Origin: Prevotella sp. OH937_COT-195
GTDB taxonomy: Bacteria > Bacteroidota > Bacteroidia > Bacteroidales > Bacteroidaceae
DNA: 64,000 nt
Reading direction: 5' to 3'
Assembly (NCBI RefSeq): GCF_003932845.1
Contig: NZ_RQZH01000002.1
Span: 62,001-126,000 of the forward strand
Shown here: piece after piece, positions 24,089-33,279 of the stretch
How positions within the stretch are numbered: the first letter of the stretch is position 1
Layout: the number at the start of each line of letters is the position of its first letter
The notes under the pieces: generated by a model
What the model was told of the DNA's origin: nothing
Database searches by the model: none
Seen by the model: the letters and a program-made list of their open reading frames with translations, nothing else
Program-made: the position numbers and the translations under genes

Positions 24089-25508
24089 TCAGTTCTTCAC
24101 TTTTTTCTTGCCGTCAACCACATACACACCCTTCGGCATCTTTTCCCATTCACCGTACATCTTCATGCCGTTTATGTTGTATATACCTTTCCTTACGACA
24201 GTGTTTTCATTTGCCGGCAGCGTTTCTATTCCTGTTACAATACCTTTTATTATTCTGACATTGTCAATCAGAATGTAGTTGTTGTCTTTACTTTCACAGT
24301 GTCTGAATGCAATATATTTTGTTCCTGCAGGCAGCGGCAGTGTGCGCTCATACCATTTCGATTGTTCTTCGGTGTTTATTTTTACCAATCCTTGCGGTTT
24401 CTCGTCTACCAATACTTCTGTGAAATCGGCAACTTCGTTACCGGTCGTGGAGGCGAGCACCTTATAGTGATCCGGCTCCTCGGTATTCATGGAAAACCAA
24501 TAATTTAACTCTGCGGCATCCGAAAGCAACGGAGAGATTAAATAGTTGTCAGGATCTAAGGCACTACCTATCCATGAAAAACTACTGTTTACATTGTCAC
24601 CGAAGAATGAAACAAACCAGTCTCCGTCCGCTTTTCTTATCACTTCCCATTGCTTTCCGTCATTGTCTGCATCGACAACACTCCATCCTTCCGGTACTAT
24701 TGCATCTTCCTCGAAACTTTCGAACAGAGAGACAAATTTGGGGTCGTACATTCCCGTCGGTGCCATCTTCGCCTTTCCTCCTGCAGTATTGATTGCATTG
24801 ACCAATGCCTTGGCATCTTTCATTGTCGTTAACTTTTTCAATATGCATGGCGCACTCTCCACAAGTTCTTCGGCAGCCTGCAATTCTATGCCCAACTTCT
24901 CTTTTACCACATTGATGACTTCTGCTTTTTTGTCCTTGTAACTCTCCAACACCACGTCGCATGCAGACTCTGTTTCGCTAACCGTTATGTCGTCAATGAG
25001 CCATGCGTAACCAAGCCCGAATCCGTTATCGTCGTATGCACGCCATGAGATATTTACGGTTTTCCCCGCGTATGCACCGAGATTTACCGTTATCGCACTC
25101 TCATATTCGTTCCCACCGGCAGCATGCCACAGTTCTGTCCATGTCTTTCCGTTGTCCGTGGATATTTCCACGTTGTAATGCGAACCGTTTCCGGGATTGT
25201 AACTGTTGGAGATATGATTCCAAAAGGTAAGGGTGGCGTTGTCTTCGATTTTTATCGCCGGCGAGATGAGCCTTTCGTCTTGTTTGGAATTTTCCTTATC
25301 CAGAAGCATTTGTTTATTTCCATCGTGTGGAGTCAGATTTTCATGTTTGCCATACTGTTTCCATGTCTGCGAGTTATTCGTTGTCTCCACTCTCCATCCG
25401 TCTGCAATCACATTTCCCTCGAAACCGTACTTGTAATCCGTCTGTGCCTTTGCACCGGTCGTCCACAATATCGCCATTGCGGTAAAAAAGTAAAATTTTC
25501 TTTCTCAT
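24089..25508 (-). pseudogene. Secreted choice-of-anchor J protein with an embedded L7/L12-type domain; frameshift in signal peptide
   Basis: The open frame from ATG 25477 codes 462 residues. ATG 25508 begins MRKKILLF; removing one base from the A6 run at 25484-25489 (T6 in mRNA sense) joins it to TAMAILWTTGAKAQ, giving a perfect signal peptide. Domains (numbered from 25477): choice-of-anchor J ~14-168; a 66-residue segment ~173-238 that aligns without gaps to the L7/L12 C-terminal domain (EELVESAP, INTAGGKAK); a second choice-of-anchor J ~245-410 (FESFEEDAIVPEGWSVVDAD); and a C-terminal tail GIYNINGMKMYGEW...PKGVYVVDGKKKVKN, as on exported Prevotella proteins. The break may be a true frameshift, phase variation, or a sequencing error; the rest is intact. 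Confidence 0.75.
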
Positions 25509-25861
25509 ATTGTTTATGCCTCTCTCCTTTACCTCAAATTGATTGAGGAATGCTTATACAGAGGCTCGGGCATTTGTTGTTGGCATTAAGACCTTGTCAA
25601 TATGGTATTTATTATTTATATACCGATATTTGCCAATCATCTTTTTAAAAATATTATGAATGTGCAAAGTTGATAATTATTGTTTTACAAATAGATTTCG
25701 TCCTCTTGTTTTTAATATAAATTATGATTACGAAATGTTTAATTAACCATTGTCGCATCAGATGTCATAACCTGAAGGTTGAAGTTGCGACATGCTGTGA
25801 AAAGTGGAACATGCGATGAGTGTCAATGTTGTGGTGACAAACAACAACCGTGGTTGTTTAT

Positions 25862-26021
25862 CCCAAATCGGTCATTAGAACCCTCAACCGCTTTAGCCCG
25901 CTTGCTGCCATCTGCGCAGCCATTACATCTCGACGTAGCCCGCTACGCCTTCGATGAAAACGGTTGACATCTGCTCGACAATCGAACAAAATCGGTTGAG
26001 GGTTCTAATGACCGATTTGAG
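25862..26021 (+). mobile_element. MITE-like element, copy B (160 bp)
   Basis: Ends with 29-bp terminal inverted repeats differing at one position: left CCCAAATCGGTCATTAGA... (25862-25890) and right ...TCTAATGACCGATTTGAG (25993-26021). The centre shares the CTTTAGCCCGCTTGCTG ... CGCTACGCCTTCGATGAAA block with copies A and C but lacks ~33 bp next to one end, so both ends are of one type. No coding capacity. The flanking 25509-25861 and 26022-26201 are A/T-rich and contain only a degenerate CAATTT-type repeat near 26070-26105. Confidence 0.75.
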
Positions 26022-26201
26022 TTAAAACGGCAGAGTTTTATCTCCCGTTCTTTCCTTCCGAAGATGTAAAACAAGCGGAATTGCAGTGCAAATTGGGCAA
26101 TTTGGTTTATGAGAACATATATGACTCCTGCCGGATTGTTTATTTACGGATTGTGGGTATTGTCAATGCCTATATTGCCACGGTGTGACACTTCATTTCT
26201 G

Positions 26202-29200
26202 TTATCCCGCTGAAACTATTTTACGCAGAGTATCGACCGCTTCTCCCACAGATTTTACTTCGGATATTATCATTGACCGTCTCGGTGTTTCGCGCAGTCG
26301 GCATCTCTCCGTGTTTTCTGCCATGTAGTCAATCACCCTTCCGAATGTACGGCTTTGGAAATAGCGACTCATGGTGTTCCCGGGGAAATATAGTGTCATC
26401 TGTCCGTTTTTCATCATTACCTTTTCACATCCCAATCGTCTGCCAACTCTTCTCAGTGCCACTACTTGCAGTAATTCTTCTCCCTCGCGGGGCATTGGCC
26501 CGAATCGGTCGATAAGGTTTGCACGGTATCGTTTCAGGTCATCGTTGTTTTTTATCAAGTCGAGTTCTCTGTAAAGCAGCATACGTTCCGAAGATGACGG
26601 CACATAAGTGTCGGGGAAATACATCTCGAGGTCGCTTTCTATTGCGCAATCCGCCACCCAGTATCCCTCGTTACCGTTGACGTTTGTCGTGTCTCGGTGT
26701 GTACTTTTTACTTTTCCCGCATCTCTTTCTTCTGCCTCTTCTTTCATTGCCGTTTCAGTTTCTTCCTCTCTCAGTTCCACCATTGCCTCGGTAAGTATTT
26801 TCTGGTAAGTCTCGTATCCGAGATCCTCCATAAATCCACTCTGTTCCGCCCCGAGCAAGTTTCCCGCTCCCCTTATGTCGAGATCCTGCATCGATAGGTT
26901 GAATCCGCTTCCCAGTTCGGAGAAAGTTTCGAGAGCTTCGAGTCGTCGTCTTGCATCTTGCGACAGCGATGACAGCGGCGGTGCGAGCAGGTAGCAGAAC
27001 GCTTTTTTGTTGCTTCTGCCCACTCGTCCCCGCATTTGGTGCAGGTCGGACAGTCCGAATCTGTGTGCATCGTTTATTATTATGGTATTCGCGTTCGATA
27101 TGTCGATACCGTTCTCCACGATGGTTGTAGATAACAGCACGTCGTAATCGTAGTTCATGAATCCCATTATAGTCTTTTCGAGTTCCTCCGGTTTCATCTG
27201 TCCGTGCCCTGTGGCCATGCGTGCGTCCGGTATGTTTCTGTTTATGAGGTTTGCCATTTCCGGCAGGGTGTTGATGCGGTCGCTGACAAAGAATACCTGT
27301 CCGTTGCGGCTCATCTCGAAGTTTATCGCATCGATGATAATGTCTTTGTCGAATGCGTGTACCTCTGTCTGTACAGGGAAACGGTTTGGCGGCGGTGTCT
27401 GTATGATGCTCATGTCTCTTGCCCCCATGAGCGAGAACTGCAGCGTGCGCGGTATCGGTGTGGCACTCATTGTCAGTGTGTCAACGTTGGTTTTCATCTT
27501 TCGCAGTTTCTCCTTTACCGACACTCCGAATTTCTGCTCCTCGTCGATTATGAGAAGTCCGAGATCTTTGAACTTTACGGTCTTTCCTATCAGTTTGTGC
27601 GTGCCGATAATGATGTCAATTTTCCCTTGTTCCAAGTCATCGAGCACTTGTTTCACCTGCTTTGCCGACCGTGCCCTCGACAGATAATCGACTCTCACGG
27701 GCATCCCTTTGAGTCGTTTTTTGAACGTCTGGTAATGCTGGTATGCCAATACCGTTGTAGGCACCATTACCGCCACTTGTTTCGAGTCGCACGCTGCTTT
27801 GAATGCAGCGCGTACCGCCACCTCGGTTTTTCCGAATCCCACGTCTCCGCACACGAGCCGATCCATTGGTCGTGTGTCCTCCATATCGGCTTTCACATCG
27901 TTCGTGGCTTTAAGTTGGTCCGGCGTATCTTCGTACAGGAAACTCGCCTCCAGTTCGTGCTGCATGAACGAGTCTGCCGCGAAGGCATGTCCTCGCTCTC
28001 TCCGTCGTGCGGCGTATAGTTTTATAAGGTCTCGCGCAATATCCTTTATTTTCTTTTTGGTACGCTCCTTCATTCTGTCCCACGCCCCTGTTCCGAGATT
28101 GGAAAGTCGCGGTGGTCGGTCGGTGTCGTGACGGCGGTATTTGCTGATTTTGTATAGCGAGTGTATCGACACGTCTATCTTGTCGTTATTCTGATAAACG
28201 ATGCGTATGGCCTCTTGATAACTTTGTCCCACGGGTGTACGCACCAATCCTGCAAATTTTCCCACGCCGAAATCCACATGTACCACGAAGTCCCCAATCT
28301 CCATCTCCTGCAATTCTTTCATGGTAAGTGCCATTTTTCCCGCCCTTGCCGCGTCAGATTTAAGGCTGTATCGATGGAATCGGTCGAAAATCTGATGGTC
28401 TGTGAACAAACATACTTTAAAGGAGTTGTCGGCAAATCCCTCGTGTATTGTCGGACTTACCGGTTCGAAAGTGTCGGAAACAATTTCTTTCAGTCTCTCC
28501 TGCTGTTTGGTGCTGTCCGAGAGTATGAACAGTTTGTATCCTTTCAGGGTATAGTCTTCGAGTGTCTGTTTCAGCAAATCGAAGTTTTTGTGCAGCAACG
28601 GTTGTGGCGAGATGTCGAATTTTATTGTCACCTGCGGTGTCCCGGTGGGCTTTGTGCCGAACTCTATGCGCCTGAAATGCAATGCGTCGTCCGTGAACTG
28701 TGTCCCCGAACACAGCACGTGTTCTGCTTTCATCTGTTTTGTGAGCCTTTCCTGTTCCATCTCGGTGAGTCCTTCCATGCGCTCTGCCATTGCCTGTTGC
28801 GAGAATCCTTCTCGATATATGCGGTCTGTCGTCTCCCTTACATACATGAAATCTTTCATGGCGATTACCGTGTCTTCCGGCAGGAATTGCAGGAATGGTG
28901 TTTTCTCATCGGTCAGTGTTGCCATCTCCGGCACTATCCTGATCTTTTCTTTGCGTTCTCGCGACAGTTGGCTCTTTACCTCGAATGTGCGTATGGAGTC
29001 GATCTCGTCTCCGAAAAAGTCTATGCGGAACGGGTATTCGCTGCTGTAACTGAACACATCTACGATGCTTCCTCGTGTGGCGAACTGCCCCGGCTCATAT
29101 ACATAATCCACCTCGGAGAAACCGAAATTGCGCATCTCGCGTCTCAGTTGCATCGTGTCCACGGTTTGTCCCACGCCGAGAGATATGCTCCTTTCGTCGA

Positions 29201-29615
29201 GTATTCTTTTGGAAACCACTAATTCTGCCACGGCAGACGGTTCGGATACGATGTACAGCGTATCGGTTGCAGTCTGCAGTTTTGTAAGTACCTCGGTACG
29301 AAGAATCTCGTTTGCCGGGTCGCGTTGTCCGTATTTTACCTGTCTCCGGTATGACGATGGGAAAAAGAACACCTGATCTGCTCCCATCATCTGTTTCAAG
29401 TCGTTATAGAAATAAGCCGCCTCGTCGGCATCTTGCAGTATGAAAAGCACTGTTTTCCCAACTTTCGTTGCCGCCGCCGCGAACATTACCGGAGCGGCGG
29501 AAGCCATTAAGCCTTGCAGGAAAACGTTCTCCGAGGATTTGTCTTCCAATATATGAGCCAACGCGGAAACCTGCCGCGATTTGGCATATTCTGCCAATAA
29601 GTCTTTTATCTCCAT
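26202..29615 (-). CDS. mfd: Transcription-repair coupling factor Mfd
   Basis: A 1137-residue DNA translocase that removes RNA polymerase stalled at lesions and recruits UvrA. Order: UvrB-like N-terminal module (~1-330), RNA-polymerase-interacting CarD-like domain near ~430-500 (EMEIGDFVVHVDFGVGKFAG), superfamily 2 helicase with Walker A CGDVGFGKTEVAVRAAF (~590) and DEEQ box LLIIDEEQKFGVSVKEK (~695), a helicase C region (QMRGRVGRSNKKAFCYLL) and the C-terminal UvrA-binding TRCF domain. Length is standard. An inverted repeat (29668-29717) separates it from trxB. Confidence 0.96.
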   Translation of the reverse strand: MEIKDLLAEYAKSRQVSALAHILEDKSSENVFLQGLMASAAPVMFAAAATKVGKTVLFILQDADEAAYFYNDLKQMMGADQVFFFPSSYRRQVKYGQRDPANEILRTEVLTKLQTATDTLYIVSEPSAVAELVVSKRILDERSISLGVGQTVDTMQLRREMRNFGFSEVDYVYEPGQFATRGSIVDVFSYSSEYPFRIDFFGDEIDSIRTFEVKSQLSRERKEKIRIVPEMATLTDEKTPFLQFLPEDTVIAMKDFMYVRETTDRIYREGFSQQAMAERMEGLTEMEQERLTKQMKAEHVLCSGTQFTDDALHFRRIEFGTKPTGTPQVTIKFDISPQPLLHKNFDLLKQTLEDYTLKGYKLFILSDSTKQQERLKEIVSDTFEPVSPTIHEGFADNSFKVCLFTDHQIFDRFHRYSLKSDAARAGKMALTMKELQEMEIGDFVVHVDFGVGKFAGLVRTPVGQSYQEAIRIVYQNNDKIDVSIHSLYKISKYRRHDTDRPPRLSNLGTGAWDRMKERTKKKIKDIARDLIKLYAARRRERGHAFAADSFMQHELEASFLYEDTPDQLKATNDVKADMEDTRPMDRLVCGDVGFGKTEVAVRAAFKAACDSKQVAVMVPTTVLAYQHYQTFKKRLKGMPVRVDYLSRARSAKQVKQVLDDLEQGKIDIIIGTHKLIGKTVKFKDLGLLIIDEEQKFGVSVKEKLRKMKTNVDTLTMSATPIPRTLQFSLMGARDMSIIQTPPPNRFPVQTEVHAFDKDIIIDAINFEMSRNGQVFFVSDRINTLPEMANLINRNIPDARMATGHGQMKPEELEKTIMGFMNYDYDVLLSTTIVENGIDISNANTIIINDAHRFGLSDLHQMRGRVGRSNKKAFCYLLAPPLSSLSQDARRRLEALETFSELGSGFNLSMQDLDIRGAGNLLGAEQSGFMEDLGYETYQKILTEAMVELREEETETAMKEEAEERDAGKVKSTHRDTTNVNGNEGYWVADCAIESDLEMYFPDTYVPSSSERMLLYRELDLIKNNDDLKRYRANLIDRFGPMPREGEELLQVVALRRVGRRLGCEKVMMKNGQMTLYFPGNTMSRYFQSRTFGRVIDYMAENTERCRLRETPRRSMIISEVKSVGEAVDTLRKIVSAG

Positions 29616-29667
29616 TTCTTCAATGTTGCCGCAAAGATCCGAACGTTAAAGACAGGACGTCAAATAT

Positions 29668-29717
29668 TTGAACTTAAACCGAACGTCGGAGTTGTTTTAC
29701 GTTCGGTTTAAGTTCAA
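29668..29717 (-). terminator. Long inverted repeat between trxB and mfd
   Basis: TTGAACTTAAACCGAACGT (29668-29686) and its exact complement (29699-29717) form a perfect 19-bp stem with a 12-nt loop. It lies 22 nt after the trxB stop on the minus strand and 53 nt before mfd. There is no strong U-tract, so it may be a terminator or an mRNA-stabilising/processing hairpin. Confidence 0.6.
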
Positions 29718-29738
29718 GCCATTAACGTTTAAAACGTT

Positions 29739-30671
29739 TCAGAGAGTTTGCAGATAACGTTCCGCCTCAAGTGCGGCCTTGCAGCCGGTTCCCGCAGCCA
29801 CTACTGCCTGACGGTAGGTCGGGTCGCACACGTCGCCTGCGGCAAATAGTCCCGGTGTGCGTGTCTGCTGCGTCGTACCTATGGTCTTGATATATCCTAT
29901 CTCATCGGTATCGACCCATTTTCCGAACACTTCGCTGTTCGGTTTGTGACCTATTGCGAGGAAGAATCCGTCTATCGCAACATCGTAATGCTGTTCGTCG
30001 GTCTCGCCTTTGCGTTTTACGACGTGCATGCCCTCCACTCCGTTCTCTCCGTATAGTCCGGTTGCGTTGTGTTCAAAAAGGATTTCGATGTTTTCGGCAG
30101 CCATGACACGCTCCTGCATTATCTTGGAGGCGCGCAGGAAAGGCTTGCGAACCACGAGATATACCTTGCTGCAGAGTTGCGACAGATAGAGTGCATCTTC
30201 GCATGCGGTGTCTCCTCCTCCCACTACTGCCGTTACCTTTTTTCGATAGAAGAATCCGTCGCAGGTGGCACATGCCGACACTCCGCGCCCGTTGTATTTC
30301 TCCTCATCGGACAAGCCGAGATACTTTGCCGATGCCCCCGTTGCCACGATTACCGTGTCGGCTTCGATTTTTTCTCCGTCGTCGAGTGTGACAATTGCCG
30401 GCTTGTTGCCGAAATCCACGTCTGTTACGGTTCCTTGTACGAGTTCTGCACCGAAGCGTTCTGCCTGCTGTTGCATTTCCATCATCATTTGATTGGCATC
30501 GACACCGTCGGGATAGCCCGGGAAATTCTCAACAATGGTTGTCTGTGTCAACTGTCCGCCCATCTGCATTCCGCAGACTAATACAGGGCTGAGGTTCGCT
30601 CTTCCTGCATATATGGCAGCGGTATATCCTGCCGGTCCGCTACCCACTATCAAGCATTTTGTATGTTTCAT
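29739..30671 (-). CDS. trxB: Thioredoxin reductase
   Basis: A 310-residue NADPH-dependent flavoprotein that keeps thioredoxin reduced. The FAD-binding start is VGSGPAGYTAAIYAGRA (residues ~9-25). The redox-active disulfide is in SACATCDGFFY (~135-138, CATC). The NADPH loop is VVGGGDTACEDALYL, and the second FAD motif is GLFAAGDVCDPTYRQ. It lies 99 nt downstream of the glutathione peroxidase gene on the same strand, a thiol-defence pairing. Confidence 0.95.
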   Translation of the reverse strand: MKHTKCLIVGSGPAGYTAAIYAGRANLSPVLVCGMQMGGQLTQTTIVENFPGYPDGVDANQMMMEMQQQAERFGAELVQGTVTDVDFGNKPAIVTLDDGEKIEADTVIVATGASAKYLGLSDEEKYNGRGVSACATCDGFFYRKKVTAVVGGGDTACEDALYLSQLCSKVYLVVRKPFLRASKIMQERVMAAENIEILFEHNATGLYGENGVEGMHVVKRKGETDEQHYDVAIDGFFLAIGHKPNSEVFGKWVDTDEIGYIKTIGTTQQTRTPGLFAAGDVCDPTYRQAVVAAGTGCKAALEAERYLQTL

Positions 30672-30770
30672 ATATCCATGTTCCCGCCTTAGCCTGTCTT
30701 TTCAGACAACTTGCCGACGGGTATTTTTATTAAATTGTGTTTTACGAAAAAAAGATTTACTGCCTCTGTC

Positions 30771-31319
30771 TTAAAGAAGTTCCACGATTTGTTTCTCAAT
30801 GTTCTCTATCTTCTCAGTCGGTTCGAAGCGTGCCACCACCCGGCCTTTCTTGTTGACAAGGAACTTTGTGAAATTCCACTTTATGTCCGATTTCTCTTTG
30901 TAGTCGGGGTCTGCATCGCCGAGCATCTTGTCGAGAACCGGTGCGATGGGGTGCGACATGTCCCAACCTGCAAAACCCTTTTGTTCTTTGAGGAATTTGT
31001 ACAACGGTGCGGCATCTTCTCCGTTTACTTTCAGTTTCTTGAAGCGCGGGAACTCTGTGCCGTACGTCAGTTTGCAGAAACTGTGAATGCTCTCGTCCGT
31101 ACCAGGAGCCTGTTGTCCGAACTGGTTACACGGGAAATCGAGAATCTCGAATCCTTGTCCGTGATATTTTTCGTAGAGTTTTTCCAGCTCTTCGTATTGC
31201 GGCGTGAAACCGCATTGTGTTGCCGTGTTGACAATTAATAACACTTCGTTGGAATACTCTTTCAGCGACACCATGCCGCCCTTTCTGTCCTTGACAGAAA
31301 ACTCGTAAACTGTTTTCAT
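30771..31319 (-). CDS. Glutathione/thioredoxin peroxidase (GPx family)
   Basis: A 182-residue cytosolic peroxidase. The peroxidatic Cys is in NTATQCGFTPQYEELEKLY (~residue 37). The second family motif is LDFPCNQFGQQAPG (~59-72) and the Trp of the active site is in KWNFTKFLVNKKG (~147). Bacterial Cys-GPx enzymes of this type usually take electrons from thioredoxin, which fits the downstream trxB gene. A -7 box lies at 31358-31365. Confidence 0.92.
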   Translation of the reverse strand: MKTVYEFSVKDRKGGMVSLKEYSNEVLLIVNTATQCGFTPQYEELEKLYEKYHGQGFEILDFPCNQFGQQAPGTDESIHSFCKLTYGTEFPRFKKLKVNGEDAAPLYKFLKEQKGFAGWDMSHPIAPVLDKMLGDADPDYKEKSDIKWNFTKFLVNKKGRVVARFEPTEKIENIEKQIVELL

Positions 31320-31357
31320 TTTATCTCATGTAATTTATTACATAATAATTGTAATTG

Positions 31358-31365
31358 CAAAGATA
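31358..31365 (-). promoter_or_regulatory. -7 box of the peroxidase-trxB transcript
   Basis: TATCTTTG on the minus strand (plus CAAAGATA), 39 nt before the peroxidase start. No clear -33 TTG was seen. Confidence 0.6.
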
Positions 31366-31606
31366 AGAAAAAAAACATTAAACTATAAATTTCGCGGGTA
31401 GTTTTAGTTTTTTTAAGGAAATGAAATTTTATAAATGTAGAATGGAACAAAAGCGTCTGAAATATTTTTTTAACCAAACGATTATCCGAAATTGATTTTA
31501 AACAATGTATCCATGTTCTGACTTTTCTTTACGCGAGAAATCTGCAAAATTGGTTACTTTCGCACAGAAATCGAACTGTTAACACTGTTTGTTACCTCGA
31601 AACGGC

Positions 31607-31692
31607 ATCTTGTTTGTGTTTTATCGTACTGCAATTTCGCCGAATTTACCTACCAATTTCGGCGGTTTTACTCACCAATTTCGGCGAAATTG
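31607..31692 (+). repeat. 86-bp intergenic CAATTTCGGC repeat, plus orientation
   Basis: Three half-units (CAATTTCGCCG, CCAATTTCGGCGGTTTTA, and the palindrome CAATTTCGGCGAAATTG at 31676-31692) sit in an 86-bp block. The reverse complement of 46757-46842 matches it at ~78 of 86 positions with no gap. The surrounding gap (31320-32129) has no protein gene I can support. Confidence 0.75.
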
Positions 31693-31788
31693 ACGAGTAA
31701 TTTCAGTTTAATGCCAAACATGCTTATCATTAACTCGCGACGAAATGTATGTTGGCAGTATATATATACGGACGGTTCCGCGCGGAAT

Positions 31789-31796
31789 TACTTTTG
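31789..31796 (+). promoter_or_regulatory. -7 box upstream of a putative structured RNA
   Basis: TACTTTTG matches TAnnTTTG. There is no start codon with a plausible gene for 330 nt, but a long hairpin begins 20 nt downstream. The -33 region lacks a TTG. Confidence 0.45.
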
Positions 31797-31799
31797 CAC

Positions 31800-31925
31800 A
31801 TGCCTTTATACACGCGTCTTCACGTTTGTTTTTGTCATTCTTCCGGCTGTTGTAGGTTGTGCTGCCCGATTACTCTTTCTTTCATACAACGTACTGATTG
31901 AGAACAAACGTGAAGATACAAGTAA
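31800..31925 (+). ncRNA. Candidate structured RNA with a 6S-like fold
   Basis: Downstream of the -7 box at 31789, TCTTCACGTTTGTT (31817-31830) pairs perfectly with AACAAACGTGAAGA (31903-31916), closing a region of 72 nt. Inside it, TGTTGTA pairs with TACAACG (~31854-31890), leaving a large internal loop between the two stems. Outer long stem, open centre and inner stem-loop is the general shape of 6S RNA, which binds RNA polymerase. Bacteroidota have a distinct 6S family (6S-Flavo in my memory). Sequence identity to that family was not tested, and the ends are estimates. Confidence 0.35.
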
Positions 31926-32091
31926 TTGATTCTTAATGTCCAACCGTATGTCGGGAACACAATGCGGTAGTAATTATTATTGAAAAAACTTGTGCCGAAC
32001 GGGTGTCGCAGATAGGGTTATCCCCCAATCGGATATGGATATTCCTACTCGCTTTTCGGGAATTTATTTCATGCAAGTTGTGAAAATGCAC

Positions 32092-32099
32092 TATCTTTG
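32092..32099 (+). promoter_or_regulatory. -7 box of the 32130 lipoprotein gene
   Basis: TATCTTTG, 30 nt before ATG 32130, fits the TAnnTTTG consensus. Confidence 0.6.
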
Positions 32100-32129
32100 C
32101 AGCAAATAAACAATTAAAACCATAATTTT

Positions 32130-32744
32130 ATGAAAAAGATTATTTCTATGGCAGCAATGGTAATGATGGCAATGACTACGATGATATTCTCTTCTTGCGA
32201 AGACGTTTTTATTGCCGACAATCTCTCCGGAACGATATGTAAGATATGGGAGGGGCGGATAAGCACATATTACGAGGATCGCTGGGGACTTACGGGTGAT
32301 GATTATCACACGGTTATGCAGTTCAACAGCAACCCGTACAGTCTGACAAGAGGTACCGGTTCGGAGGTGGACTATGACATTCACAACCCTTATGGCAATT
32401 ATTGGTACAGCGATTTCGAATGGAGGGTAAAGGACGGAGTAATAGAACTGCGCTATGCCGACACGGACTTCATGCCCGTATATATCTACGAATATACGCT
32501 TACAGACAACTTTTTCTCCGGATATATGGACGACGGCACCAACAAAGAAATAGTGTTCCGCCTGTCATTGAGGGAAAGTTTCGATTGGAGTCCGTATTAC
32601 GGTGAGTACCTGCCATCGCAAAAGAGAATGGCTCCGGAAATAAAAGACAGTGTCTCGACAATAAAGGGAAGATTCGGAAGCAAAGGCTCGTTCGCAAAAA
32701 AAAGAAATGATATACAGCCCTTTATTTTGCAAAAAGGAAAATAG
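32130..32744 (+). CDS. Lipoprotein of unknown function
   Basis: 204 residues with a lipoprotein signal peptide (MKKIISMAAMVMMAMTTMIFSSCED; Cys ~24). The mature protein is acidic and aromatic-rich, with IWEGRISTYYEDRWGL and repeated Tyr/Trp/Phe strand patterns suggesting a small beta-barrel or lipocalin-like fold. The last ~40 residues turn basic (GRFGSKGSFAKKRND). I do not recognise a named family. The gene has its own promoter and ends before the queF promoter. Confidence 0.7.
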   Translation: MKKIISMAAMVMMAMTTMIFSSCEDVFIADNLSGTICKIWEGRISTYYEDRWGLTGDDYHTVMQFNSNPYSLTRGTGSEVDYDIHNPYGNYWYSDFEWRVKDGVIELRYADTDFMPVYIYEYTLTDNFFSGYMDDGTNKEIVFRLSLRESFDWSPYYGEYLPSQKRMAPEIKDSVSTIKGRFGSKGSFAKKRNDIQPFILQKGK

Positions 32745-32756
32745 TTTGTAACTTTG
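32725..32756 (+). promoter_or_regulatory. Promoter of queF
   Basis: TAACTTTG at 32749-32756 with TTTTGC at 32725-32730 gives a -33/-7 pair at ~20-bp spacing. It overlaps the 3' end of the preceding lipoprotein gene. The queF start is 20 nt downstream, a short leader with no room for a preQ1 riboswitch. Confidence 0.7.
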
Positions 32757-32775
32757 TCGCAAAAATAAGGAGACA

Positions 32776-33240
32776 ATGAGTAACGATACGCGTAAGGAGG
32801 AAGGACTGCAAGCACTCGGGGCAAAGACGAACTACTGTGACGACTATGCCCCGGAAGTGCTTGAGACTTTTGAGAACAAGCACCCCGAAAACGATTACTG
32901 GGTAAGATTCAACTGCCCGGAGTTCACAACGCTGTGCCCAATTACGGGACAGCCGGATTTTGCCGAACTCAGAATAACATACATTCCGGACAAAAAAATG
33001 GTGGAAAGCAAAAGTCTGAAATTGTATCTTTTCAGTTTCCGTAACCACGGCGATTTCCACGAAGATTGTGTGAACGTGATAATGAAAGACCTCATAAAAT
33101 TGATGGATCCGAAATACATAGAGGTAAAGGGAATGTTCACTCCGCGCGGAGGCATAAGCATATACCCATTCGCAAACTACGGGAAACCGGGTACGAAATA
33201 CGAACAACTGGCATGGCAACGCTTTGCCGGAAACGAGTAA
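32776..33240 (+). CDS. queF: NADPH-dependent 7-cyano-7-deazaguanine (preQ0) reductase
   Basis: A 154-residue type I QueF that reduces the nitrile of preQ0 to the amine of preQ1 in queuosine biosynthesis. The catalytic Cys is in [15 protein letters not shown] (~residue 54), and the NADPH-binding/hallmark motif is [21 protein letters not shown] (the conserved Glu and the His/Glu pair). Length is typical of the unimodular form. No other queuosine gene is nearby. Confidence 0.95.
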   Translation: MSNDTRKEEGLQALGAKTNYCDDYAPEVLETFENKHPENDYWVRFNCPEFTTLCPITGQPDFAELRITYIPDKKMVESKSLKLYLFSFRNHGDFHEDCVNVIMKDLIKLMDPKYIEVKGMFTPRGGISIYPFANYGKPGTKYEQLAWQRFAGNE

Positions 33241-33279
33241 CCGCACTCTCATGGTAAATTTAACCACCAAAATACGAAT

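Noticed and set aside
31690..31929. Open frame of 79 codons in the gap before the 32130 lipoprotein
   Set aside because: Low-complexity, no signal peptide or domain, and it overlaps the 86-bp repeat and the putative structured RNA.
32700..32775. preQ1 riboswitch upstream of queF
   Set aside because: The expected leader between the -7 box and the ATG is only ~15-20 nt, too short for the aptamer.
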